Assembly (NCBI RefSeq): GCF_900100165.1
Contig: NZ_FNEO01000007.1
Span: 62,001 to 126,000, forward strand
Origin: Flavobacterium glycines
GTDB taxonomy: Bacteria; Bacteroidota; Bacteroidia; Flavobacteriales; Flavobacteriaceae
DNA: 64,000 bases
Reading direction: 5' to 3'
A program made the translations under genes and the position numbers. Shown here piece after piece: positions 5,544 to 13,944 of this stretch (its first letter is position 1; each line of letters starts with the position of its first letter). Under the pieces are notes generated by a model. The model did not search any database and was not told where the DNA came from. It saw only the letters and a list, made by a program, of their open reading frames with translations.

Positions 5544-6899
5544 TTATTCAGTAACGAGAATATTTTTTGTTTTTTTCTGTTTAACAGAAAGTTTATAAGT
5601 TGCATATCCATAATGAGTTACAACTGCCAAACAAATTAAAGGCAAAATAAAAGAAAAATTAACTTCGGGAATAAATCCTAAAATTTGAACATCCGAAAAT
5701 CCGGAACCGCCCCAATCCAAAATACTTCCTTGCAATACAGGCATTAATGCACCACCAACAATTGCCATAACCAGTCCGGCTGAACCAATTTTAGCTTCGT
5801 CGGCCATGTCTTTTAATGCAATTCCGTAAATAGTTGGAAACATAATCGACATGAAAATAGAAATGCTAATCAACGAAATTAATCCCGGTATTCCCTGAAA
5901 AACAATTGCTCCGGCAGCACAAAAAACACCTCCAAAACCAAAATACATCAGTATTTTAGACGGATTTGTGTTTTTCATTAACGCAGTTCCAACCCATCTT
6001 CCCGATAAAAATAAAAGCATTGCACCTATATTGTAATAAGTCGCGGTTAATTCTAATCCGAATGTTTTATTGATATTGTCCACATACTGGAAAATAAATG
6101 TCCAACACATAATTTGAGCCCCTACATAAAAAGCCTGCGCGATAACGCCGTGTTTGTAATTCCTATTAGCTAATAATTTTTTAAAAGATTCTCCGATAGA
6201 CATTTTGTCTTCATGAGCTGTTTTTGGCATTTTTGTTAAACAAATAATCACTAAAATAACCAATACAAAAAGTCCTAATCCAATATAAGGAATACTGATA
6301 ATTCCTAAATCATTTTCTCTAATACTAGCCAATTCTGTTGAAGACAAAGCATTGAAAGCTTCTGTGCTGTAATCGTCTGATTTTATTTCTTTGATTACTA
6401 AAAACTGAGCCATTACAAGTCCTGTAATGGCACCAATTGGATTGAATGCCTGAGCTAAATTCAAACGTTGTGTTGCCGTTTCTTTGTTGCCCAGGAATAA
6501 AATTAATGGATTAGAAGTTGTCTCTAAAAACGCTAAACCACAGGTAATTACCCATAAGGATACCAGAAAGAAATTATAACTTTGATAATGAGCTGCCGGA
6601 TAAAACAGGAAAGCTCCTGTTGCATACAAAATTAGTCCTACTATTATTCCTGATTTGTAACTGTATTTTCTAATGAATAATGCAGCCGGCAATGCCATAA
6701 AGAAATAGCCAAAATAAAAAGCAAATTGTACCAATGAAGCTTGTACATTGGTGAGTTCAGGCATTACTTTTTTGAATGTCGAAACCATTGGAGTGGTCAA
6801 ATCATTAGCTATTCCCCAAAGGGCAAATAATATGGTGATAATAACAAACTGAAAAACATACTCTTTGCTGACAACGGATATTTTTTTAGATAAACTCAT
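5544..6899 (-). CDS. FucP-family MFS sugar:proton symporter
   Basis: A 451-aa polytopic membrane protein of the major facilitator superfamily, close to the L-fucose permease/glucose-galactose porter group. It has about 12 hydrophobic segments, an early FALWGIANDLTTPMVSTF segment typical of the family, and ETTSNPLILFLGN followed by RLNLAQAFNPIGAITG in the first half. It is last in the minus-strand operon after porin, epimerase and fructokinase, and probably carries the operon's hexose across the inner membrane. Fructose or allulose is inferred from the neighbours; the family also takes fucose, glucose and galactose. Confidence 0.88.
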   Translation of the reverse strand: MSLSKKISVVSKEYVFQFVIITILFALWGIANDLTTPMVSTFKKVMPELTNVQASLVQFAFYFGYFFMALPAALFIRKYSYKSGIIVGLILYATGAFLFYPAAHYQSYNFFLVSLWVITCGLAFLETTSNPLILFLGNKETATQRLNLAQAFNPIGAITGLVMAQFLVIKEIKSDDYSTEAFNALSSTELASIRENDLGIISIPYIGLGLFVLVILVIICLTKMPKTAHEDKMSIGESFKKLLANRNYKHGVIAQAFYVGAQIMCWTFIFQYVDNINKTFGLELTATYYNIGAMLLFLSGRWVGTALMKNTNPSKILMYFGFGGVFCAAGAIVFQGIPGLISLISISIFMSIMFPTIYGIALKDMADEAKIGSAGLVMAIVGGALMPVLQGSILDWGGSGFSDVQILGFIPEVNFSFILPLICLAVVTHYGYATYKLSVKQKKTKNILVTE

Positions 6900-6943
6900 A
6901 GTTTTATTGGTTTTTGGTTAATGGATTACAAACTGTATTTTGT

Positions 6944-7867
6944 TTAAAGGGTTTCATATTGAGATGTCTTTTTACTGAAATCACCTAAAAATGCATCGAT
7001 TTCCGATTGCGAAATAATTGGGTTTGCTCCTTCATTTTGCGCCACAATTGCTCCAATAGCACTGGCAAAATTGATGGCATATTGCGGATCTTCTCCATTG
7101 AGCAGCATGATAATTAATGAAGCCAAAAAAGAATCGCCTGATCCTACGGTATCTGCTACATTTACCTTGTAACCACAGTTATGATAGAATTTATTGTTAT
7201 GAAAAAGCACTGCGCCGTGAGATCCCAACGTAACACAAACCGTTGGCGTATTAGTAAACTCAGCAATGAATTGGATGTTTTGTTCCAGAGATTTTCTATT
7301 CGAATGCAAGTCTTCGCAGATTTCATTCAATTCCTCATCATTAAATTTGATAAAATCAGCCGCATACAATAAATCCAACACATTTTTTTTGGTATAATGC
7401 GGCACTCTTAAATTCACATCGAATATTTTGTATTTGGCTACAGCCAATAATTCCAATAATGTATTTTTAGAAATGGCATCTCTACATGACAAACTTCCGT
7501 AAACCATAAAATCAGCCTGTTCCACTATGGTTTTATTTAAAGAAGAAATTTCAATTTTGTCCCAGGCCGAAGGATATTGAATATCATAAGAAGCATTTCC
7601 TTTTTCGTTCAAAATTACATTGACAATTCCTGTTGGATAATTCGATTTTACTTCAATTCCTGTGGTATTAATTCCTAAATCATTCAGATAGGTGGTTAGT
7701 TTTTTGCCATTGCTATCGTCCCCTACTGCACTTATCATTGCGACCTCCCCTCCTAAGGCTTTTAATCTTGTGGCTACGTTAAGTGGTGCTCCTCCAATTT
7801 TTTTATGTTCCAGAAATACATCAAAAAGGATTTCTCCAAAACAAACTGCTTTTAATTCTTTTTTCAT
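6944..7867 (-). CDS. PfkB-family fructokinase
   Basis: A 307-aa ribokinase/PfkB carbohydrate kinase. The N-terminal substrate motif GGAPLNVATRLKALGG (25-40) matches fructokinases, FDVNLR (149-154) is the central motif, and DTVGSGDSF (239-247) supplies the ATP site and catalytic base D245 (the family motif is usually GAGDSF). It phosphorylates fructose or a related ketohexose with ATP in the cytoplasm. It lies 44 bases upstream of the transporter and 29 bases downstream of the epimerase gene. Other PfkB substrates cannot be excluded. Confidence 0.88.
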   Translation of the reverse strand: MKKELKAVCFGEILFDVFLEHKKIGGAPLNVATRLKALGGEVAMISAVGDDSNGKKLTTYLNDLGINTTGIEVKSNYPTGIVNVILNEKGNASYDIQYPSAWDKIEISSLNKTIVEQADFMVYGSLSCRDAISKNTLLELLAVAKYKIFDVNLRVPHYTKKNVLDLLYAADFIKFNDEELNEICEDLHSNRKSLEQNIQFIAEFTNTPTVCVTLGSHGAVLFHNNKFYHNCGYKVNVADTVGSGDSFLASLIIMLLNGEDPQYAINFASAIGAIVAQNEGANPIISQSEIDAFLGDFSKKTSQYETL

Positions 7868-7896
7868 TGCTTCTTTTTTTAGGTTTACTGTAGTAA

Positions 7897-8754
7897 TTAT
7901 TTGTGTGAGTTGTTATAGTGTTTGTTTACCATTGCTTTTATAAATTTCAGACTGCCTTTCGCAAGATCTTCCGAATTGTATTTGGAAGACCTCCACAGTG
8001 AAGTAGGTCCAATTAATTCCTTAATTTCAGAAGAAAAATTCTCCAATACCAATGGTTCCTGGTAATTGATTTCGGCCAGAGCTTTAAATAAATTATCCCA
8101 ATGTACATTGCCTTCTCCTGTCATTCCTCTGTCTGATTCTGTGATATGAAGGTGTTTTAAATTCTTTCCGGCACGAATAATCGGATTATAAAAATTCTTT
8201 TCTTCAATATTCATATGGAAAGTATCCAAATGCAATCCTAAATTTTTAGCTGGGATACAATTAATTAAATCCAAAACTTCATCGGTACTTGTAAATACAT
8301 AGCTTTCATATCGGTTGATAGGTTCTATAGCGATTGTGATATTTTGTTTTGACGCATAAGTAGACACTTCCGAAAACACCTGTTGAAGAATTAATTTTTC
8401 ATCATTCGAACAAGGTTTTCCTGTAAATGTCCCAATAGCCGAATGCAGTACACCTCCTAAAAAATCGCCATCCATTTCGGCTACTTTGTCAAGCGCTTTT
8501 TTTATAATTTCAGTTGCATTTTCAGGATAAAAAGGAATATGACAATCAGCAGGCAAATTAAGCGTACAACGCGCTGAAATTCCTGCTGCATCCAGTTGCT
8601 TTTTTGTCAATTTTGAATCAAAATCTAGTGAAGCAGGTAAAATAATTTCCAGCATATCAAAACCATATTCAGCAGTTTTTTTTATGGCATATTGTCCTGC
8701 ATCAGGAGTCCAGCCAGGAATAAATGATAAAATGGATGTTCCAAAAATCGGCAT
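7897..8754 (-). CDS. D-allulose/D-tagatose 3-epimerase-like TIM-barrel protein
   Basis: A 285-aa sugar-phosphate isomerase/epimerase (AP endonuclease 2-like TIM barrel). The four metal ligands of ketose 3-epimerases are present in order: E144 (IAIEPINRYES), D177 (LGLHLDTFHM), H203 (HLHITESDRG) and E238 (PLVLENF). The segment after H203 carries the ESDRG sugar-binding arginine. Beside a fructokinase the simplest pathway is allulose to fructose to fructose 6-phosphate. The substrate is inferred; a hydroxypyruvate isomerase-like or inositol-pathway role is the alternative. Confidence 0.75.
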   Translation of the reverse strand: MPIFGTSILSFIPGWTPDAGQYAIKKTAEYGFDMLEIILPASLDFDSKLTKKQLDAAGISARCTLNLPADCHIPFYPENATEIIKKALDKVAEMDGDFLGGVLHSAIGTFTGKPCSNDEKLILQQVFSEVSTYASKQNITIAIEPINRYESYVFTSTDEVLDLINCIPAKNLGLHLDTFHMNIEEKNFYNPIIRAGKNLKHLHITESDRGMTGEGNVHWDNLFKALAEINYQEPLVLENFSSEIKELIGPTSLWRSSKYNSEDLAKGSLKFIKAMVNKHYNNSHK

Positions 8755-8831
8755 AACTATTTAAATTTTTATTTTAAAAATGATTTTAAGTAATGTCAGG
8801 TAAGTATTTGCAAATTAGACAGAAATAATTT

Positions 8832-10250
8832 TTAAAAAAGCCACCATTCTGTTTTTACTCCAACATAAGTTCCCCAACGTTTTTGATTGATTTGTAAAAA
8901 AGGAGAATAATTATGATTACGTGCATAATCGTTGTATCGAGCTACAGTTCCAACTAAACGAATATGAGGGCGGCTCCAGGGATCTCTTTTTCCCAGCGGA
9001 ACAAGTGTAGGGGCTAATGAAAATTTCCACATGCCGGCTTCGGGATTATCACCGTCTTTTCTAACAGCATAATGTATTTCCTGAATTAAGTGAAACCAAT
9101 TGGTCAAATAAAAAAAGTTACGCAGACCCACTACAAAATCCGTTTTTCGATTGTAGAATTGTTTCCCATTAAAATATTCATCAGTATTAGTGCTTGTCGA
9201 ACCTCCTTTACTTTTAGTAAAAACTCCGTAACCATTGATGCTAAACTTGTTTGAAAGATTCAGTAAAAAATGTTCCACAATTGTAAATGAATAAGCATTA
9301 GTATATTTTCCGTTGTCATCTGGTGCGCCATAAGTAGCCCAAGTAAACGTATTACCGTTATCTCCACCATTGGCAATTCCCGAACCATAACGAGCTGATA
9401 TTTGGTTAAACGAACCCGGTTTTACTGTTTTAAACGGACTATTGTATTTGATTCCGGCAACCCAGCCGTTATCGGAAGGCAGATTTTTAGAAGCTGCTGC
9501 CGAAGTTTTGGAAACATAATGAAACTCTCCTAAAAGTTTGATGGTAGCATTATTTTGCAAATGAAAACTTTGTTCTCCAATCCAAACCATACGTTGTCGA
9601 ATAGCCGGATTTGTTGCTCCTGCCACTGTAACCTGATAATTGTATGGATAAACTCCGGTAGAATCGGTTGAAGCTGGCATCAGCATTGTCAATTCGGTAT
9701 TTTTATATTTTACTCCAAATCCCTGTGCCGAATGGTCGTCAAAATAAAAATAATCACTAATGTGGATATCATCATATCTGCGAAAACGAGAACCCGCCCA
9801 GGCTGACCATTTACTTCCCAAAATATTTGTAGCTTCAACAAAGGCTTCCGGCAAAATAAAAGTAAGTCCATTATTAGAACGGCTACTTGCATTACCTACA
9901 AACTGTCCATTAGCCGAATACATTCCTAATCGCACCTGAAAAGTCACATTGGTACTGTCTTTTCCAATTATTTTTGGTGTAAAATGAATTGCAGGTAATA
10001 AATCAACATAATCGTTTTGCTCCATACGTCCGCCTAACGAACCCTGACCTGATAAATTTAATGGTTTCCACATATTTCCTTCCCCATTTGGCGAAAGCCC
10101 AACTCCTATTCTACCGGTTGTTCCCAATGAAAAATTAGAATTGGTAATTACCACCTGTGCTTTTGTACTCATTGAAATACTGCAAAATAGAATTGCCAAA
10201 AAAACTTTTTTTAGGTTTTTAAGATGGTTTGGTTGATAATTTATTTTCAT
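8832..10250 (-). CDS. Maltoporin/LamB-like outer-membrane carbohydrate porin
   Basis: About 472 aa from the ATG at 10250; a TTG 12 bases upstream is unlikely. An N-terminal signal peptide (FLAILFCSISMSTKAQ) is followed by a beta-strand-rich body with alternating aromatic residues. It ends in VKTEWWLF with the C-terminal Phe typical of outer-membrane barrels. The segment TGRIGVGLSPNGEGNMWKPL and the YFDDHSAQGFGVKYKNTELT stretch recall LamB-type porins. It is first in the sugar operon and probably brings the sugar through the outer membrane instead of a SusCD pair. Confidence 0.7.
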   Translation of the reverse strand: MKINYQPNHLKNLKKVFLAILFCSISMSTKAQVVITNSNFSLGTTGRIGVGLSPNGEGNMWKPLNLSGQGSLGGRMEQNDYVDLLPAIHFTPKIIGKDSTNVTFQVRLGMYSANGQFVGNASSRSNNGLTFILPEAFVEATNILGSKWSAWAGSRFRRYDDIHISDYFYFDDHSAQGFGVKYKNTELTMLMPASTDSTGVYPYNYQVTVAGATNPAIRQRMVWIGEQSFHLQNNATIKLLGEFHYVSKTSAAASKNLPSDNGWVAGIKYNSPFKTVKPGSFNQISARYGSGIANGGDNGNTFTWATYGAPDDNGKYTNAYSFTIVEHFLLNLSNKFSINGYGVFTKSKGGSTSTNTDEYFNGKQFYNRKTDFVVGLRNFFYLTNWFHLIQEIHYAVRKDGDNPEAGMWKFSLAPTLVPLGKRDPWSRPHIRLVGTVARYNDYARNHNYSPFLQINQKRWGTYVGVKTEWWLF

Positions 10251-10306
10251 GGTTATTGGCAAATTTGCAAAACATTTTATTAAACGTCATTTTGACTATT
10301 GTTTTT

Positions 10307-10339
10307 CAAATGTATTATTTTATTTTTGTATTCAGCAAA
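10307..10339 (-). promoter_or_regulatory. Promoter of the porin-epimerase-kinase-transporter operon
   Basis: On the minus strand TTTG (10339-10336) and TACATTTG (10314-10307) are separated by 21 bases, matching the Bacteroidota TTTG/N19-21/TAnnTTTG promoter. The predicted start is near 10300, about 50 bases before the porin ATG. Confidence 0.6.
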
Positions 10340-10443
10340 TAAAAATCAATATTTTTTTGTTTTTATCAATATTATAAAAGATATATTACACATTAATAAT
10401 GTAAAATAGCTATAAAAATGAGCATACTGTAAAAGAAGAATAT

Positions 10444-10465
10444 TTAACGTTTTATATACGTTTAA
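10444..10465. promoter_or_regulatory. Candidate operator in the divergent sugar/regulator region
   Basis: TTTAACGT and ACGTTTAA flank a 7-base AT spacer; the core AACGT (10446-10450) and ACGTT (10458-10462) is a perfect inverted repeat. It sits between the two divergent promoters, where a local NUDIX-type repressor would be expected to bind. Identified by symmetry and position only. Confidence 0.35.
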
Positions 10466-10505
10466 TTTTTATTTTTAAAGAAAATCAAAAGAAGGAATAT
10501 TAAAA

Positions 10506-10522
10506 TTTAATCGTTAAATTTG
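10506..10522 (+). promoter_or_regulatory. Promoter -7 box of the NUDIX regulator with overlapping palindrome
   Basis: TAAATTTG (10515-10522) fits TAnnTTTG, 33 bases before the ATG at 10556. The palindrome TTTAA-TCG-TTAAA (10506-10518) overlaps its upstream edge and could be an autoregulatory site. Confidence 0.45.
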
Positions 10523-10555
10523 TGACATAACAAAACCAACTTACCCAAAAAAACT

Positions 10556-11308
10556 ATGAGTTTGATTCAAAATAGGAAAGTCGAAATAATTCCAAATATA
10601 TCTGTTGACTGTGTAATTTTTGGATTTGACAACACTACAAAATCATTGAATGTATTGTTAATCGAACGTGTTTTAAAATTAGAAAACACCAAAGACGCTA
10701 TTGTGAATGATTATGTTTTGAAAGGATTTCACACTTATGAAAATGAGACCATAGACGATACGGCTAACCGGGTTTTGAAAGAATTAACGGGTCTGGATAA
10801 TTTATACAAAAAACAATTTAATGTTTTTGGAGATCCTAACCGTTTGAAGAATGAAAAAGATGTAATCTGGGCCGAAAGCGAACATTTCAGCGAAAGAACC
10901 ATCACTATTGCTTATTATATTTTATTGCCAACGGATATCGTTCAATTAGAAAATCAATACAATCCGCAATGGTTTCCGGTAAATCAACTTCCGGAATTAG
11001 GATTTGACCATGAAAAAATTATCGCCGAAGCCTATGCCGATTTAAAAGAAGATGCTTTGTCTAAGCCTATTGTTTTTGAATTATTGGCTGATAAATTTAC
11101 CATCAAGGATTTACAGGATGCTTACGAAGCGATTTTAGGAGTGGAAATTGACAACCGAAATTTCAGACGAAAATTAATTACCAAAAAATACATTATTGCT
11201 CTGGACGAAAAACAAACGGGCGTTTCTAAAAAACCGTCTCAGTTGTATATGTTTAGCAAAGATGTGTATCAAAAAATCTATAAAGAGAGTTATCTGATTA
11301 ATATTTAA
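10556..11308 (+). CDS. NUDIX-domain transcriptional regulator (NrtR/AraR-like)
   Basis: A 250-aa protein with an N-terminal NUDIX fold (about 12-150) and a C-terminal winged helix (about 165-240: KFTIKDLQDAYEAILGVEIDNRNFRRKL). The Nudix box is degenerate (GFHTYENETIDDTANRVLKELTGL lacks the regular acidic REUxEE pattern), as in NrtR-type regulators that sense a ligand rather than hydrolyse it. In Bacteroidota such proteins control sugar operons such as arabinose. It is divergent from the allulose/fructose cluster, which is its most likely target; the ligand is probably a sugar or sugar derivative. Confidence 0.8.
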   Translation: MSLIQNRKVEIIPNISVDCVIFGFDNTTKSLNVLLIERVLKLENTKDAIVNDYVLKGFHTYENETIDDTANRVLKELTGLDNLYKKQFNVFGDPNRLKNEKDVIWAESEHFSERTITIAYYILLPTDIVQLENQYNPQWFPVNQLPELGFDHEKIIAEAYADLKEDALSKPIVFELLADKFTIKDLQDAYEAILGVEIDNRNFRRKLITKKYIIALDEKQTGVSKKPSQLYMFSKDVYQKIYKESYLINI

Positions 11309-11408
11309 GCTGTTTTTATTCTCAGATCACAAGGATTTTTTACGGATTATTCCGTGCAAACTTGTCTATCTGATGAAGAAAGAATCTCTGTTATTTGAGC
11401 AACTAGAT

Positions 11409-11525
11409 GGGATTGCTTCGTTCCTCGCAATGGTAAACTAAGTGATTTTCACTTTATGTAAAAAAGAACATTTTAGAGGCTTTACCCGAAATCTTGTCAT
11501 TCCGAGGAACGAAGGAATCTCACTC
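11409..11525. repeat. Inverted pair of a REP-like intergenic repeat
   Basis: GATTGCTTCGTTCCTCGCAATG (11411-11432) faces TGTCATTCCGAGGAACGAAGGAATC (about 11496-11519), so the two can form a long imperfect hairpin around about 60 bases. The same word TCATTGCGAGGAACGAAGCAATC occurs at 34741. Both copies lie just downstream or between genes, as REP/BIME-type repeats do. Confidence 0.7.
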
Positions 11526-11552
11526 AGTAATTCTACACTAACTAAAGTTTTT

Positions 11553-12185
11553 TTAATCTAATGTGTTATCATTTTTTTCAGAATACATTACTTCATTTAT
11601 TTTGTCTATATAAACCTTTCTAACAATTACTGTTCCTGCAATAAAATCATGTACTGCTCTTTTTCTTTTATTAGTCAACAAAACAAAAAATTCACTGTAA
11701 ATCCAAATATTGCTTGTCCATGCGTGTACCATAAAAGGAATTGCAGCAAGTGACATTAAATACTCTGTTTGTTTTAACCAACCCAAACTATTAAAAACTG
11801 TTTCATTAGCTTTTAACAGACTTATAATCATTACTATGACACTAAAAATAGTTAGTATAAATAAAACAGAATGTCTTAAAATTGCTTCTTTCCAGCCAAT
11901 TGGTTTACCATTTATTTTTATAATTTTTATACCTGCAATTAATTTACCGGGAGTTCCTCCATATTTCTTTGGAAGATAGATATTATACCAAATCCCAATT
12001 AACAGATTAGGAATTATTGTGTAAAAATACATGTTTATTGAAAGTCCATTTAGATATAAGATTAAAAAAAGTACTGGTAACAGAATTATAGAATCCATTA
12101 TCATTGAAGCAAATCTTGATGAAAATCCAGCATAAATATTATTGTCAATTCCCGGAATTGTAATTGGTGTTTGTTGGTTGTCTAT
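11553..12185 (-). CDS. RDD-family membrane protein with an anomalous start
   Basis: Membrane protein with the RDD domain layout: three or more hydrophobic segments, YGGTPGKLIAGIKII in the first loop and RKRAVHDFIAGTVIV near the end. The first ATG is at 12104 (183 aa), but the frame continues upstream with a normal RDD N-terminus (PITIPGIDNNIYAGFSSRFA, then SMIMDSIILLP) back to ATA GAC AAC CAA at 12185. A stop codon (TAA) lies directly before it. No ATG, GTG or TTG is available in that extension. ATA start, start-codon mutation or sequence error are all possible. The promoter box at 12219-12226 suits a start near 12185. Confidence 0.65.
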   Translation of the reverse strand: MDNQQTPITIPGIDNNIYAGFSSRFASMIMDSIILLPVLFLILYLNGLSINMYFYTIIPNLLIGIWYNIYLPKKYGGTPGKLIAGIKIIKINGKPIGWKEAILRHSVLFILTIFSVIVMIISLLKANETVFNSLGWLKQTEYLMSLAAIPFMVHAWTSNIWIYSEFFVLLTNKRKRAVHDFIAGTVIVRKVYIDKINEVMYSEKNDNTLD

Positions 12186-12218
12186 TTAGTTTATTTTTTA
12201 TGGTCAGTTATTTATTAC

Positions 12219-12306
12219 CAAATATAACGACTTTATCTAAAGTAATCTATTTCTTGTTATGAAAAATATTTCCATAAAAAAACCGATACAGTCTTTGCAT
12301 CGGTTT
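12219..12306 (-). promoter_or_regulatory. Duplicated terminator-promoter block, copy A
   Basis: Read on the minus strand: a hairpin terminator (CCGAT...ATCGG, 12279-12306 with T-run) ends the 123-aa gene, then AT-rich spacer with AAGTAATCTATTTC (12240-12253 on plus), then the -7 box TATATTTG (12226-12219) for the RDD gene. A near copy lies at 13842-13925, with 34 identical bases around the hairpin (12273-12306 and 13891-13924). Confidence 0.7.
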
Positions 12307-12330
12307 CTCTATTTTTATTTGAAAAAAGGT

Positions 12331-12702
12331 TTAGATTTTTTTCATGAGAAATTCTCCCAATCCAAGTTTCAATATTACTTCGGTTTCGGTTAACTTTAAA
12401 ATTAAAAGATTGAATTTTTCTTTCTCTGAAGTAATCAAAGTAATCAATTTTGTTTTTTCATTAAACGACCATTTTCCGTTCATATTTTGTCCAAATGCAA
12501 AAGCATTAAATTCGCTATTATTTTTAAACTCAAAAGTCATTTTATTAATTATATCTGCTTTTAAGGTTTTTCTACCTAGATCATCAACTTCTTTATTTAA
12601 AGCTTTCTTAAAAATCCATTTTCCTTCTAAATTTACTGTGCTTTGAGCACTCAAAGTCATATTTATTATCAGAAAAAATAACATTATAATATTTTTTTTC
12701 AT
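12331..12702 (-). CDS. Secreted lipocalin-like small protein, 123 aa
   Basis: Signal peptide MKKNIIMLFFLIINMTLSAQ is followed by LEGKWIFKK, then alternating beta-strands (INKMTFEFKNNSEF, MNGKWSFNEKTKLITLI, EVILKLGLG). The opening GKW and repeated W-x-F strands match the lipocalin-like domains common as small secreted Bacteroidota proteins. Ligand unknown. It is downstream of the 299-aa secreted protein gene, separated by about 200 bases. Confidence 0.6.
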   Translation of the reverse strand: MKKNIIMLFFLIINMTLSAQSTVNLEGKWIFKKALNKEVDDLGRKTLKADIINKMTFEFKNNSEFNAFAFGQNMNGKWSFNEKTKLITLITSEKEKFNLLILKLTETEVILKLGLGEFLMKKI

Positions 12703-12901
12703 GCAATTTTAATTTTATTATTGATTGTTTTACGCATATAAAAATAACCCCTAAAGTTCCCATTATACAAGCGGTTTATGGTTTGACGTGCAATCTTGTC
12801 ATTCTGATGAGATTCCGCAAAGTATTTAAATTAATTACTCATCTTTTGGGTACGGAAAGAATTTACGCGCTATTGGAGATTTTGTGCCATAAATAAATCT
12901 A

Positions 12902-13801
12902 TTATTCTATTTTATGTACTTCAAAAATACTTTCTAAAATTTTTTGATATTTTGTGTATTTATATAGGTTTGATTCTTTTAAAATTGAACCAAGTAATAA
13001 ATCATTTTTTTCTTTTTCAGATTTATTTTCTTTATTTAAGCAAAGTAAATGTGATAAAAGTGTCTCATAATATTTATCAAGATAATAACTTTTATAACTT
13101 TGAATACCTTTACCTTCAACTATCTCCATTTCAAAATCAGTAAAATAAAAATCTGTATATTGATAATATTTTTGGTCATTAAATTTTGGAAATTTTTTTA
13201 TGTAATCGTAGGCTTTACTCGTATTTGCAGGTTTCACAATATTCATATATCCCCAAATCGTTTTAGAACAAAAATCCATACAAATTAAATACATAATTCC
13301 TTTTTCTGTTTCATCTTTAAAATTGTAATCATTCATTTTAAAGTTTGTTTTTGAAAGATCAAAAGGCTGATTTTTATTACCAACAGAAGTAAATAACATG
13401 TCATAGTAATTATCAATCAATTCATATACACTAAGATTTTTATTCAATAAGCTATCAATTAGTTTATTATTATCAATTTGATTTTCTTTCCTAATGTTAA
13501 AATTAATAGCTCTAATTATGTATAGCTGTTTTAAAATATCATTTTCTGGTCTTGATAGAAAAGATTGCGATAAAAGTTTATTTTTTGATGTAATAGCTTC
13601 AGCAATAAAATCTGATGTAGTTTTTAAATTTTCAGGAACGTTTGATTTTATTTCTTTTAATATTTCCTTTGTAGGCTCGTTACGAAACATAAAGTTCTTA
13701 TAATCTTTAGCAAGTTCTATCATTTTTTGATTTTCACTAATTTGCCCAAATGATATAGAATGAAAGCAAATTGCCAAAAAAGTAAAAAATATATTTTTCA
13801 T
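12902..13801 (-). CDS. Secreted hypothetical protein, 299 aa
   Basis: Signal peptide MKNIFFTFLAICFHSISFGQ, then a predicted all-helical body rich in Lys/Asn/Tyr (for example ELIDNYYDMLFTS, AYDYIKKFPKFNDQKYYQYTDFYFTD). No recognised domain and no catalytic motif. Its own promoter is the -7 box TATATTTG (minus strand, 13849-13842). It lies with the lipocalin-like gene between two copies of a terminator-promoter block. Confidence 0.55.
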   Translation of the reverse strand: MKNIFFTFLAICFHSISFGQISENQKMIELAKDYKNFMFRNEPTKEILKEIKSNVPENLKTTSDFIAEAITSKNKLLSQSFLSRPENDILKQLYIIRAINFNIRKENQIDNNKLIDSLLNKNLSVYELIDNYYDMLFTSVGNKNQPFDLSKTNFKMNDYNFKDETEKGIMYLICMDFCSKTIWGYMNIVKPANTSKAYDYIKKFPKFNDQKYYQYTDFYFTDFEMEIVEGKGIQSYKSYYLDKYYETLLSHLLCLNKENKSEKEKNDLLLGSILKESNLYKYTKYQKILESIFEVHKIE

Positions 13802-13841
13802 TAGATAGGTTTTATTACATTAATTTGATTCGAATTATTTT

Positions 13842-13925
13842 CAAATATACTTATTTTAAGTAATCTATTTCCTATTTTGAAATATAAATGCATAAAAAAA
13901 CCGATACAGTCTTTGCATCGGTTTT
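13842..13925 (-). promoter_or_regulatory. Duplicated terminator-promoter block, copy B
   Basis: On the minus strand: a hairpin terminator for the NADH dehydrogenase gene (13891-13925, followed by a T-run), the shared word AAGTAATCTATTTC (13858-13871 on plus) and the -7 box TATATTTG (13849-13842), about 34 bases before the 299-aa gene. Near-identical to the block at 12219-12306. Confidence 0.7.
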
Positions 13926-13944
13926 TTTAATATCTGAAAAGTAA

